A DNA stretch of 64,000 bases from SAR202 cluster bacterium bin87. GTDB taxonomy: Bacteria; Chloroflexota; Dehalococcoidia; Lucifugimonadales; UBA3495. The position numbers were made by a program, and so were the translations under genes. The stretch is from the NCBI GenBank assembly GCA_002238825.1, contig MPNC01000001.1:682001-746000 (forward strand). Reading direction: 5' to 3'. Under the pieces are notes generated by a model. It did no database searches and was not told the DNA's origin. It worked only from the letters and a program-made list of their open reading frames with translations. This document shows positions 8,345 to 16,710 of the stretch, piece by piece; within the stretch, counting starts at the first letter, position 1; each line of letters opens with the position of its first letter.

Positions 8345-9136
8345 ATGCCGAACCCCATAAGCAACACCACCAAGGGAACCGGTCCCGTCATAGTTGTAGA
8401 GGAACTGCGAAAGCGCTACGGCGATATCCAGGCAGTTGACGGGATTTCATTTGAAGTGGACCGAGGTGAGGTGTTCGCCCTGCTGGGCCCGAATGGGTCC
8501 GGCAAAACCACCACCGTCGAAATCATCGAGGGCATGCGTTCCGCCGACAGCGGACGCGCCACCGTGGCCGGCATCGATGTGAGCAAGAACCCCAACGCGG
8601 TCAAACAACTCATCGGCGTGCAGTTGCAGAGCAGCGCCTTCTTCGAACACCTCAAACTCGCTGAACTGCTTCGCATGCTGGGAAGCATCTACCGCGCCAA
8701 GGTCGACCCGGAACCTCTCCTCGAGGCGGTGGACCTGGCGGAACGCAGATCGGCGTCCTTTCGGACTCTCTCAGGTGGACAGAAACAGCGTTTTGCCATC
8801 GCGGCCTCGCTCGTCAACGACCCGGATGTGGTGTTCCTCGACGAACCCACCACCGGTCTGGATCCCCAGGCACGTCGGCTGATCTGGGATTTGGCGAAAA
8901 CCTGGAAGCGGGAAGGCCGCACCGTTGTCTTGACGACCCATTACATGGAAGAAGCCGAGGAACTGTGTGATCGCGTGGCGGTCATGGACAGCGGCAAAAT
9001 CATCGCCATGGCATCTCCCGCCCAACTGATCGACCAGTTGATTGGCCGAGGGTTCCACCGCGAGCAGGAAGTACGGCTGGCTACGCTGGAGGACGTGTTC
9101 CTCGATCTGACCGGCCGGACGCTTCGGGAGTTTTAG
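8345..9136 (+). CDS. ABC-2 type exporter, ATP-binding protein
   Basis: This 263-residue ATPase subunit powers an ABC-2 exporter. Walker A GPNGSGKT is at residues 48-55, the Q-loop near VQLQSS (94-99), signature LSGGQ at 144-148, Walker B VVFLDE at 164-169, and the H-loop TTHYMEEAEEL follows. The C-terminal REQEVRLATLEDVFLDLTGRTLREF region, broken over the usual DrrA-like tail, is typical of drug or antibiotic exporter ATPases. The permease begins one base after its stop (TAGGATG), so the two are translationally coupled. The exported substrate is unknown. Confidence 0.9.
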   Translation: MPNPISNTTKGTGPVIVVEELRKRYGDIQAVDGISFEVDRGEVFALLGPNGSGKTTTVEIIEGMRSADSGRATVAGIDVSKNPNAVKQLIGVQLQSSAFFEHLKLAELLRMLGSIYRAKVDPEPLLEAVDLAERRSASFRTLSGGQKQRFAIAASLVNDPDVVFLDEPTTGLDPQARRLIWDLAKTWKREGRTVVLTTHYMEEAEELCDRVAVMDSGKIIAMASPAQLIDQLIGRGFHREQEVRLATLEDVFLDLTGRTLREF

Positions 9137-9137
9137 G

Positions 9138-10217
9138 ATGCTCGCGAAGCCGGCCGTTTATCTCACCTGGTGGTCGATCAAGATGTGGTCGCGGGATCGC
9201 GCGGCCATGTTCTGGACGTTCTTCCTGCCCCTGGTAATCATGGTGATCTTCGGCCTTTTGAACTTCGGCGAACTGGGTAAAGTAGACGTCGGGATCGTCG
9301 ACCGTGCCGACAACGAGGCTTCGAAGAATTTCATCGAAGGCCTGACCCGGATCGACGCGCTGCGAATCACGACGGGTACGGCTGATGCCGAGCGCGCCGC
9401 ATTGGCCGATGGAAAGCGCGACCTGGTGATCGCGTTGCCGGAGGACCTGGCCTCGGCGCCGGGCGGCAGCGAAATCGTCGCCTGGTACCACGGAAGCCGG
9501 CAAACCGAGGCGCGGCTGGGGCTCACGGTGATGCAGTCCGCCGTCGACGAGCTGAATTTTGCCATCACCGGCGCCGAACGGGTGGTCACGCTGACCGAGG
9601 AGGCGGTGGAGGCGCGTGACCTGGGATACATCGATTTCCTGATGCCCGGCGTGATTGGCATGGCAATCATGCAGTTGGGGTTGTTCAGCGTGGCGTTCAG
9701 TTTCGTCACGATGAAACGTGAGGGAGTGCTGCGGCGGCTGCTCGCCACCCCGCTAAACCCAACGTCGCTACTGATCGCCCAGGTAATCACCAAGCTGATC
9801 GTTGTGGTGATCCAGACGGTCATCCTGGCCGCGGTGGCGGTGTTCCTGTTTGGCGCGGAATTCGCCGGCAACTTTTTCGCGGTGCTGCTCGCGGCCGCAA
9901 TGGGCGGAGCGGTGTTCCTGGCAATGGGCTTCGCCGTGTCCGGTTGGGCCCGCACGGAGCAACAGGCGGCGCCACTGGCCAACATAGTATCGCTGCCCAT
10001 GATGTTTCTGTCCGGTGTATTCTTTTCCCGGGACGTCCTTCCCGATATCCTGCAGAGGATCACCGATTTTTTGCCCCTCACCTACCTGGTCGAAGCCATT
10101 CGGGGCATGACCGTGGAAGGGGACACGATTTTGATGCAATGGCCGAATTTTCTGGGCCTGGCGGTGTGGCTTGTGGTAGCGTTTGTCATAGCCAACCGCA
10201 CGTTCCGCTGGGAGTGA
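9138..10217 (+). CDS. ABC-2 type exporter, permease protein
   Basis: This 359-residue membrane subunit has one N-terminal membrane helix (AAMFWTFFLPLVIMVIFGLL, about residues 24-43). A large extracytoplasmic domain follows (about 45-165). Five or so helices fill the C-terminal half, including VIGMAIMQLGLFSVAFSF and the final FLGLAVWLVVAFVIANRTF. That matches ABC2_membrane family topology (YhgE/DrrB/YadH-like). It pairs with the ATPase directly upstream. The next gene, ffh, starts 48 bp later and may be transcribed from the same promoter. Confidence 0.88.
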   Translation: MLAKPAVYLTWWSIKMWSRDRAAMFWTFFLPLVIMVIFGLLNFGELGKVDVGIVDRADNEASKNFIEGLTRIDALRITTGTADAERAALADGKRDLVIALPEDLASAPGGSEIVAWYHGSRQTEARLGLTVMQSAVDELNFAITGAERVVTLTEEAVEARDLGYIDFLMPGVIGMAIMQLGLFSVAFSFVTMKREGVLRRLLATPLNPTSLLIAQVITKLIVVVIQTVILAAVAVFLFGAEFAGNFFAVLLAAAMGGAVFLAMGFAVSGWARTEQQAAPLANIVSLPMMFLSGVFFSRDVLPDILQRITDFLPLTYLVEAIRGMTVEGDTILMQWPNFLGLAVWLVVAFVIANRTFRWE

Positions 10218-10265
10218 TCCCGCGAGCCCTCCAGACAAGCGCCGAGGCTACGGGAGTGAAACGGG

Positions 10266-11591
10266 ATGTTTGACAATCTGACCGAACGATTGACCGGGAT
10301 TTTCGGCCGCCTGCAGGGCAAAGGCCGCCTGACGGAAAAGGACATCGATGACGCGCTCGGCCAGGTGCGCCGGTCGCTACTCGAGGCAGACGTGAATTTC
10401 CGCGTTGCGCGGGAGTTCGTGGCGACGGTGAAAGACCGTGCGTTGACCGGCGAAGTTCTGGAAAGCCTCTCGCCCGGTCAGCAGGTGGTCAAGATCGTAC
10501 ACGAGGAATTGACCTCCGTATTGAGCGCGGGAGACCACCGCCTCACGCCGGCCAGCCAGTTGCCTTCCGTGCTGATGCTGGTAGGTTTGCAGGGTTCGGG
10601 CAAGACCACCACCGCGGCGAAGCTGGCGATGCAGATGAAACGGCAGCAACACAGCCCGATGTTGATTGCGGCGGACCTCCGGAGGCCGGCCGCGATCGCC
10701 CAACTGGAGTCGCTTGGTAAGCAATTGGACATCCCGGTGTACTCCGAAGACCCGGGTTCCTCAACCCCGGCCAAGGTCGCCATCGCCGGGGTTCGCCGGG
10801 CCACCGAGTTGGCCCTGACGTGGGCCATCGTCGACACCGGCGGGCGTCTGCATATCGACGACGAGTTGATGTCCGAACTGGAAGAGGTGAAGCAGGCGGT
10901 CTCTCCTTTCCAAACCATCCTGGTTGTGGATGCCATGACCGGCCAGGACGCGGTCAACGCCGCCGAAGAATTTCACCAGCGCGTGGGCCTGGACGGCTTG
11001 ATCCTTTCCAAGATGGACGGGGACGCGAGGGGCGGGGCGGCGCTGTCGGTCACCAAGGTCACCGGTGTGCCCATCAAGTTCATCGGCACGGGAGAACGCA
11101 GCGACGCGTTGGAGCAGTTCCACCCCGACCGCATGGCGTCGCGCATCCTCGCCATGGGCGATGTAATGACGCTCATCGAGCGCGCGCAGGAAGCGGTGGA
11201 CGAGGATAAGGCTCGCGAACTCGAACGCAAGATGCGCACCGCGTCATTCACGCTGGACGATTTCCTGGATCAGATCCAGGGAGTGAAAAAAATGGGCGGC
11301 CTGGCATCGGTGATGGAAATGATGCCCGGAATGGGTCGCCAGACCAAGAAGATGCAGGACCAGTTGGACGAGTCGGAGCTGAAGAAAACCGAAGCCATCA
11401 TCCGCTCAATGACGCTGGAAGAGCGGGGAAAGCCGGAGATCATCAAGGGCAGCCGGCGCCGGCGCATTGCGCTGGGCAGCGGCACCAACCCGTCCGACGT
11501 GAACCGGGTGCTCAACCAGTTCAAGCAAACGCAGCGGCTGATGCGCCAGTTTTCGAACAACCCCAAGGGGTTGATGCGGATGCTCCGCTGA
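10266..11591 (+). CDS. ffh: Signal recognition particle GTPase Ffh (SRP54)
   Basis: This 441-residue protein binds 4.5S RNA and nascent signal sequences and delivers ribosomes to FtsY at the membrane. The N domain covers about residues 1-95. The G domain has P-loop GLQGSGKT at 107-114, the DLRRPAAIAQL element at 137-147, a GDARGGAALS motif and TGER. The Met-rich M domain from about 320 includes GGLASVMEMMPGM and ends with SNNPKGLMRML. The G3 motif reads DTGGR instead of the near-invariant DTAGR, an odd but conservative change. No SRP RNA gene was found in the window. Confidence 0.96.
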   Translation: MFDNLTERLTGIFGRLQGKGRLTEKDIDDALGQVRRSLLEADVNFRVAREFVATVKDRALTGEVLESLSPGQQVVKIVHEELTSVLSAGDHRLTPASQLPSVLMLVGLQGSGKTTTAAKLAMQMKRQQHSPMLIAADLRRPAAIAQLESLGKQLDIPVYSEDPGSSTPAKVAIAGVRRATELALTWAIVDTGGRLHIDDELMSELEEVKQAVSPFQTILVVDAMTGQDAVNAAEEFHQRVGLDGLILSKMDGDARGGAALSVTKVTGVPIKFIGTGERSDALEQFHPDRMASRILAMGDVMTLIERAQEAVDEDKARELERKMRTASFTLDDFLDQIQGVKKMGGLASVMEMMPGMGRQTKKMQDQLDESELKKTEAIIRSMTLEERGKPEIIKGSRRRRIALGSGTNPSDVNRVLNQFKQTQRLMRQFSNNPKGLMRMLR

Positions 11592-11601
11592 TTACGTCAG
11601 G

Positions 11602-12534
11602 CTAGGATCCGGCAATTCGGCCGGAGCGGAGCGCCACGAACAGGTATGACGTGGCGTGGGAACGCCAGGGAGACCAGCGCTCGGAAAACGCGAGCAGTTG
11701 AGCGTCGTTGATCTCTTCGCCGTCGAAGTACAGGGCGCTGACGGTCCGGCGCAAAGCCAGGTCGCCGATCGGGAACCCGTCCGGGCGCGACAGGGCCCGC
11801 ACCAGAACCCACTGCGCCGTCCATTGCCCGACGCCTCGCATGGCCACCATGCGCTTCACCACCTCGTCATCCTCCAGGTCGTGCATACTGGCGAAATTGT
11901 CACCAGAATCCAGCGCGGCGCGCGCGATGCCCTGGATGTACTCGGCCTTCCGGAAACTGAGCTTGAGTTGGCGCAGGTCATCGACTTCGGCGGTTGCCAA
12001 CGATTCGGCGCGAGGGAAGGCATACCATTCGCGGTCGGAGACCGTGGCTCGAACACCGTAGGTCTCTATGAGCAGGCTGCGGATGATCCTGGCCACATTG
12101 GTCGCAATCTGTTGCCCCATGACTGCCTGCACCAGCGCCTCGTAAACCGAGGCGGATCGGGTGTTGTGGTACCCATAGAAATCGTTGACCACGGACGCCA
12201 GAACGGGATCTCCGGTAACCGCATCGTAAAACGGCCTGACGTCCTGGTCGCAACCCAGGAGCCAGGTGATCTGCTTCGCCGCTCGATCGGCGTCGGCACC
12301 GGTGATGTCGTCCCCGGTGAGCTCCACCAATAACTCCGGTTGGTCCACAGTTCCTACCGAGCGCACGGTCGCCAGCGCGACGTTGTCGCCCAGATCCACG
12401 AGCCGGAGGTACCGACCGTCGTCGTACTCCTCGGTTTTGAATTGCTGGTCTCGGGAATAATTGGGCTGACCCGCCGTCAGCTCGAAATCGTAGGGCGGTA
12501 CCGGGCGGACGGTGGTGACCAAGGTGGTTTCCAT
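11602..12534 (-). CDS. AlkA-type DNA-3-methyladenine glycosylase II (HhH-GPD)
   Basis: This 310-residue base-excision repair glycosylase removes alkylated purines. An N-terminal AlkA-N-like region (about 1-115) is followed by the HhH-GPD domain: LVQAVMGQQIA near 134-144, the helix-hairpin-helix MRGVGQWTAQ at 232-241, and the catalytic Asp258 in FPIGDLALRR. Its ATG overlaps the stop of the upstream ThpR gene (TGATG), so translation is coupled. It is the last gene of a leftward cluster that also encodes a Mug-type glycosylase. It converges on ffh with a 10-bp gap. Confidence 0.88.
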   Translation of the reverse strand: METTLVTTVRPVPPYDFELTAGQPNYSRDQQFKTEEYDDGRYLRLVDLGDNVALATVRSVGTVDQPELLVELTGDDITGADADRAAKQITWLLGCDQDVRPFYDAVTGDPVLASVVNDFYGYHNTRSASVYEALVQAVMGQQIATNVARIIRSLLIETYGVRATVSDREWYAFPRAESLATAEVDDLRQLKLSFRKAEYIQGIARAALDSGDNFASMHDLEDDEVVKRMVAMRGVGQWTAQWVLVRALSRPDGFPIGDLALRRTVSALYFDGEEINDAQLLAFSERWSPWRSHATSYLFVALRSGRIAGS

Positions 12535-13121
12535 CAGATTTGCACCTCTCCCAGGCTGGAGTATCGGGCGCCGCGGGGCGTGAGCACACTTCGATACAAC
12601 CGAACGGTATCGGGACGCCAGCTACGGATGACCGGCAACCTGGCCCGGGTCACAGCATCGGATATCGCCTGGCGTTGTCGGGGGGTTACCTGGTCGCGTA
12701 CTCGACCCAGCGTCAGGTGGGGTCGGAACGGGCGGCCATCCATTGACCAGCCAAGACCGGAAACCGACTGCTCGGCACGGTGGTGCAAGTCTTCCAGACT
12801 TTCAGAACCGCCGGAAACTCCGGCCCAGATCACCCTGGGGTTCCTGCTGGAGGGAAAGGTGCCCAGAGTCGACAGAGCCAGCGTTGACGGGCTGGCCTCA
12901 TCGAAGTTCTCGGCGATGGCGTCCAGGATTCGGGGCACGATTCGCGAGTCCGTGGGACCCAGGAATTTTAAGGTCAAATGAATGCCGTCCGGAGAAACCC
13001 AACGCACCCCGGAGGGCAGAGGACGGCTCAACACCGCGATCGTTTCAGCCAGTTGGCGGATCCATTCCTCCGGCAACGGCAACGCGATGAACGTCCGCAG
13101 GGTTTCTGACGCGGTGCTCAA
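12534..13121 (-). CDS. thpR: RNA 2',3'-cyclic phosphodiesterase (ThpR, 2'-5' RNA ligase family)
   Basis: This 195-residue 2H phosphoesterase has the two catalytic motifs HLTL at residues 48-51 and HLTL at 135-138, plus the family start TFIALPLPEEW. ThpR opens 2',3'-cyclic phosphates and can ligate tRNA halves in vitro. The start codon appears to be TTG at 13121, overlapping the TGA of the upstream gene as TTGA, and its own stop overlaps the alkA start. The three genes therefore form one tightly coupled unit. Length matches the family (about 180-190). Confidence 0.88.
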   Translation of the reverse strand: MSTASETLRTFIALPLPEEWIRQLAETIAVLSRPLPSGVRWVSPDGIHLTLKFLGPTDSRIVPRILDAIAENFDEASPSTLALSTLGTFPSSRNPRVIWAGVSGGSESLEDLHHRAEQSVSGLGWSMDGRPFRPHLTLGRVRDQVTPRQRQAISDAVTRARLPVIRSWRPDTVRLYRSVLTPRGARYSSLGEVQI

Positions 13122-14503
13122 GAGGCCAACTCGGCGCGCCAGCGATTTAGTTCCAGATACCAGAAGGCCAAATCGTTCAGGGAATAACGCGCGTTGGCCG
13201 GGCTGGGGTTCGGCAGCACGAACACTCGGCTGGAGCCGATCAAAAGGTCCTGTCTACCGAGCTGCAGGTTTCCGGCGTTTTTGATGCCCTCGCCGTGGCG
13301 CAGATAGGCGCGGTACGCCGTGAGGCCGTGGAAGCAGGCGATGCGCGGAACATGACTGAGCAGTTTCTCACGCAGGGTGGGCGCGTCCCGGCGGTAGTCG
13401 GCAGCCGTCAGGCCGGATGCCTGACTGGTGGGACGTTTGACCACGTCGGTGAAGCCGATGCCGTCGGCCAGCAGCGAGGCGTCATCTCCGGGTCCGACAG
13501 GCCGGCCCACGAAATTTGCCGCGGTCAGAGCTGACCAAAACCGGTTGCGGGGATTGGCAAAATAGTGGCCGGCCCGGACCGACCGGGTCGACGGGTTCAG
13601 GCCAATAAGGACAATGTCCAAACCGGGTTCCAGATAGTCGGGCAGGGTTTCCATGGGCTGATCGCCGGGGTTCACCAGCGAACAGGCATTGGCGCCCATG
13701 ATTGCGTCGGTGTCACTCTGCGGCAGGCCGGCAGACCGAACGTGATCGATGACCCGGCGATGCTTGAGCAGCGGGTAATCGGTGCCGAAAAGGACCCGGT
13801 CGGCGCCGGCGATCGTGGCCGCCGCGGCGATTGCCGACGGACGATACAGATAAGGGAGCGCCGCGGTGTCGTACCAAACGTTTTTCAAGGCGTCGGCAAC
13901 CTCGGGCATCGCGGCATAGAAGGGGAGGCCTCCGCCCAGATGGGCGAATACGATGCGGTTTGCCGGGAAGTTCTTCGCGAGTTGCAGCAATAGATCCGGA
14001 GTTGAAGATCCTTTGCCGGGGTACTGGTGACCCACGGGCTCAGAGGCATGGACCACTATCGGCGCGTTACGGGCGCGCAGCAGCGTCATCAGGGGGGACA
14101 TGACGGTGGGATCACCGATGTCGAAACCCTGGCTGTCGGCGTGAAGCTCTCCTATGCCCACAGCCCCGGCATCCAGGCACCGCGAAGCCTCGCACACGGC
14201 TGCTTCGCCCCATGCCGGATTGACGGACGCGAAGGCGGTGATGCGGTCAGGTTGAGCCAGGGATGACTGTATGAGGTAATCATTAACCTGTGCGGCGATA
14301 TCCGGGTCGGTCCAGCCAAATCCCATGGCTACGGCGTGATTGACACCAGAGACGTCCATGTCTCGCAGCAGCTGTACCGCGTCCGCGAAACGGCCGCCGG
14401 AGTCGGGGAACAGCGCGGCATAGGTGGCGTCCCGATCCGTCAGTTCATCGTGGCGAGAGGCGAAATCAGGAGGAAGAATGTGGCAGTGGCTATCGACAAT
14501 CAT
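13118..14503 (-). CDS. Amidohydrolase-2 domain fused to a Mug-type G/U(T) mismatch DNA glycosylase
   Basis: One uninterrupted 461-residue frame joins two normally separate enzymes. Residues 1-280 are an amidohydrolase_2 TIM barrel with metal ligands His6 and His8 (DSHCH), His152 (VHAS), His188 (AHLGGGLPF) and Asp242 (GTDYP). Residues 285-461 match Mug/TDG uracil-DNA glycosylases: GLNPS at 301-305 with Asn303, HYFANPRNRFW at 313-323, GIGFTDVVKRPT at 348-359 and the late NPSPANA at 432-438. The join IMGANACSLVNPGDQP reads like a normal amidohydrolase end, so this is a simple fusion. ATG 14503 is favoured because the homology begins there and a TATACT -10-like box sits at 14547-14552; a GTG at 14557 is possible. 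It is followed by thpR and alkA in an overlapping operon. The amidohydrolase substrate is unknown. Confidence 0.8.
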   Translation of the reverse strand: MIVDSHCHILPPDFASRHDELTDRDATYAALFPDSGGRFADAVQLLRDMDVSGVNHAVAMGFGWTDPDIAAQVNDYLIQSSLAQPDRITAFASVNPAWGEAAVCEASRCLDAGAVGIGELHADSQGFDIGDPTVMSPLMTLLRARNAPIVVHASEPVGHQYPGKGSSTPDLLLQLAKNFPANRIVFAHLGGGLPFYAAMPEVADALKNVWYDTAALPYLYRPSAIAAAATIAGADRVLFGTDYPLLKHRRVIDHVRSAGLPQSDTDAIMGANACSLVNPGDQPMETLPDYLEPGLDIVLIGLNPSTRSVRAGHYFANPRNRFWSALTAANFVGRPVGPGDDASLLADGIGFTDVVKRPTSQASGLTAADYRRDAPTLREKLLSHVPRIACFHGLTAYRAYLRHGEGIKNAGNLQLGRQDLLIGSSRVFVLPNPSPANARYSLNDLAFWYLELNRWRAELAS

Positions 14504-14836
14504 CTGCGGTATTCCGCCGTGCGACGGGCGAGAGTTCACCCGATCAGTATAGACCACCCGTCGGCAGGACCCGACATGCTGATCGGGAGTGACGCCGGCA
14601 ACGTCGAATGACGATCACGGTGGCAATTTGGTTCCGGTTCGCGGTTGAGACTGCCCCCACGTCGTCACGCGGAGACGGGCGTAATATTGCCGCGGGCCAA
14701 TCCGGTCGGCGTTCGACGCCAGCATTCGACGGATCGGGCTCCGAGGGTCGCGTCGCGCTTATGGACAGGCTTACAGGCCAGGAATATAATCTTGTCGGCT
14801 CGCATTATTATCCCCTTCTATATCGCAGGTGACGTA
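14504..14836. other. Divergent intergenic region (333 bp)
   Basis: No convincing gene lies here. It holds a possible minus-strand -10 box TATACT (14547-14552) for the amidohydrolase-Mug operon, and a good plus-strand promoter at 14762-14790 for the transketolase pair. The open plus frame from 14645 is rejected as coding because the promoter lies inside it. No repeats or stable hairpin stood out in 14580-14750. Confidence 0.5.
14762..14790 (+). promoter_or_regulatory. Sigma-70-type promoter of the transketolase operon
   Basis: TGGACA (14762-14767) and TATAAT (14785-14790) are 17 bp apart. The predicted start near 14797 gives a 40-nt leader with AGGTGA four bases before the TTG start at 14837. 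Confidence 0.6.
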
Positions 14837-15661
14837 TTGGCAGCAGTCAACCAACCGCTTCAGACCGTTGAGGAGATGCGGGCAACGTCCCTGCAACTGA
14901 GACGCGACAGCCTGGAAATGATCTACGGGGCCGGCAGCGGCCATCCCGGAGGATCGCTGTCAGAGATCGACATCCTGGTGGCCCTTTATTTCGGGGTGAT
15001 GCGCTACGACGCCGCCGACCCCGCATGGCCGGACCGGGATCGATTCATCCTCAGCAAGGGGCACGCTTCACCGGGATTTTACACAACGCTTTCGATGGCT
15101 GGATATTTCGGACGGGAGGAACTGTCCTCCTACCGGAAGACCGACGGATTGCTGCAGGGCCACGCCCACCCGATGACGCCGGGTGTTGAGATGAACTCCG
15201 GTTCGCTGGGCATGGGGCTCTCCTTTGCGTTGGGTCACGCCCTGGCGGCGCGGTTGGATGGGAAAGACTACCGCGTGTTCGCGCTGCTCGGTGACGGGGA
15301 GTGCCAGGAAGGCGAGGTGTGGGAAGCGGCAATGTCGGCCGCTCACCACCGCGCTACCAATCTGACCGCCATCGTCGACCGCAACCGCATCCAGAACGAC
15401 CGGTTCACTGACGAGGTCATGACCCTTGAACCCCTGGCGGACCGTTGGCGAGACTTCGGGTGGAACGTCATAACCTGCGACGGGCACGAGCACGTTGAAG
15501 TATTGCGGGCCCTCGAAACCGCATCGGAAGGCGGGCCAACGGCGATCATCGCCAACACCGTGAAAGGCAAGGGCGTCAGTTTCATGGAAAACAATCCCGC
15601 CTTTCACGGGCGAGCGCCCAACGCTGAAGAGTACGAAGCAGCGCTCAAGGAGCTGGCCTGA
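14837..15661 (+). CDS. Transketolase, N-terminal (TPP-binding) subunit
   Basis: This 274-residue protein corresponds to the first half of transketolase. It shows GSGHPGGSLS near residues 33-42, SKGHASPG near 73-80 and the TPP/Mg motif GDGECQEGEVWEAA from 152, ending in a DRNRIQND segment. Split two-gene transketolases are common in archaea, Clostridia and Chloroflexi. TTG 14837 is chosen because AGGTGA precedes it, the length then matches the family (about 275), and the promoter lies downstream of the longer in-frame starts. ATG 14873 is an alternative. The stop overlaps the next ATG (TGATG). Role: transfer of two-carbon units in the non-oxidative pentose phosphate pathway. Confidence 0.88.
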   Translation: MAAVNQPLQTVEEMRATSLQLRRDSLEMIYGAGSGHPGGSLSEIDILVALYFGVMRYDAADPAWPDRDRFILSKGHASPGFYTTLSMAGYFGREELSSYRKTDGLLQGHAHPMTPGVEMNSGSLGMGLSFALGHALAARLDGKDYRVFALLGDGECQEGEVWEAAMSAAHHRATNLTAIVDRNRIQNDRFTDEVMTLEPLADRWRDFGWNVITCDGHEHVEVLRALETASEGGPTAIIANTVKGKGVSFMENNPAFHGRAPNAEEYEAALKELA

Positions 15662-16608
15662 TGGCGACACAACGGGCATCCGCGGCCACGCGGGAAACCT
15701 ACGGCCGGACCCTGCTGACCCTGGCGGACGACCACCCTGACATCGTGGTCCTGGGCGGCGACCTGAACGTGTCGACGTTCGTCCATCTCTGGCGGGACCA
15801 GTATCCCGAGCGGTTCTTCGACTTCGGGCCGGCCGAGCAAAACATCGTCGGCGTTGCCGCCGGGTTGGCCGCTGCCGGAAAGGTGCCCTTCGTCAGCACG
15901 TTCAGCGTGTTCGGCACGGGAAGGCCCTACGACCAATTGCGTGTCCTGATCTCGCAACCGTCGTTGAACGTAAAACTGGTTTGCACCCATGCTGGCATCC
16001 TCACCGGCGAGGACGGCATGTCGGCCCACGGAATCGAAGACCTGTCGCTCATGTGCGCATTGCCTTCGTTCACGGTGATCACGCCGGCCGACGCCCCCGA
16101 AACGGAGCAGGCGGTGCGAGCCATCGCCAGCACGAAGGGGCCAGTCTACGTACGGCTGCCCCGGGCGGCTACACAGATAGTCCACGACAACGGCTACAAG
16201 TTCGAGATCGGCACGGCGGACCTGCGGAAGCCGGGAAGTGACGTGGCCATCGTCGCCATGGGGTCGCTGGTGGCGCCGGCTCTGGACGCCGCCGATAGCC
16301 TGGCGGGTCAGGGAATTGACGCACGCGTGGTCAATCTGCACACGCTGGCGCCGGCGGACGAGGCGGCGATCATTGCCGCGGCGCAGGAGACCGGCGCCAT
16401 CGTGACCGCCGAGGAGCATTACGTTCACGGAGGGTTGGGCAGCGTAGTCGCCGGAGTCCTGGCCCGGAACTGTCCGGTTCCGGTGGAAATGGTGGCCCTG
16501 TACGGTTACACCAGCTCGGGTCCGGCCAACGAGCTGATGGAGAAGAACGGCCTGACTGCGGCGGGCGTGGAAGCGGCCGTCCACCGGGCGCTGAAGCGCA
16601 AGAGCTAG
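15661..16608 (+). CDS. Transketolase, C-terminal subunit
   Basis: This 315-residue protein supplies the pyrimidine-binding and C-terminal domains of the split transketolase. FFDFGPAEQN near residues 52-61 carries the catalytic Glu59 that activates thiamine diphosphate. VCTHAGILTGEDGMSAHGIED and GPVYVRLPR, each in shorter blocks, mark the Pyr domain. The C-terminal transketolase_C domain starts near 190. It is translationally coupled to the upstream subunit and followed by a strong Rho-independent terminator. Confidence 0.9.
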   Translation: MATQRASAATRETYGRTLLTLADDHPDIVVLGGDLNVSTFVHLWRDQYPERFFDFGPAEQNIVGVAAGLAAAGKVPFVSTFSVFGTGRPYDQLRVLISQPSLNVKLVCTHAGILTGEDGMSAHGIEDLSLMCALPSFTVITPADAPETEQAVRAIASTKGPVYVRLPRAATQIVHDNGYKFEIGTADLRKPGSDVAIVAMGSLVAPALDAADSLAGQGIDARVVNLHTLAPADEAAIIAAAQETGAIVTAEEHYVHGGLGSVVAGVLARNCPVPVEMVALYGYTSSGPANELMEKNGLTAAGVEAAVHRALKRKS

Positions 16609-16648
16609 CTCAGGTCGCCAATAACGTGGCTGGCCTCAGTGAAGATCG

Positions 16649-16681
16649 AACGGCCCGGTGACTACCCCGGGCCGTTTTTTC
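16649..16681 (+). terminator. Rho-independent terminator after transketolase
   Basis: A perfect 10-bp stem, AACGGCCCGG with CCGGGCCGTT, has an 8-base loop and runs into TTTTTT. It lies 40 bases after the stop at 16608. Confidence 0.85.
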
Positions 16682-16710
16682 GGGAACGAGATTGGGCGGC
16701 AAAAACGGCG

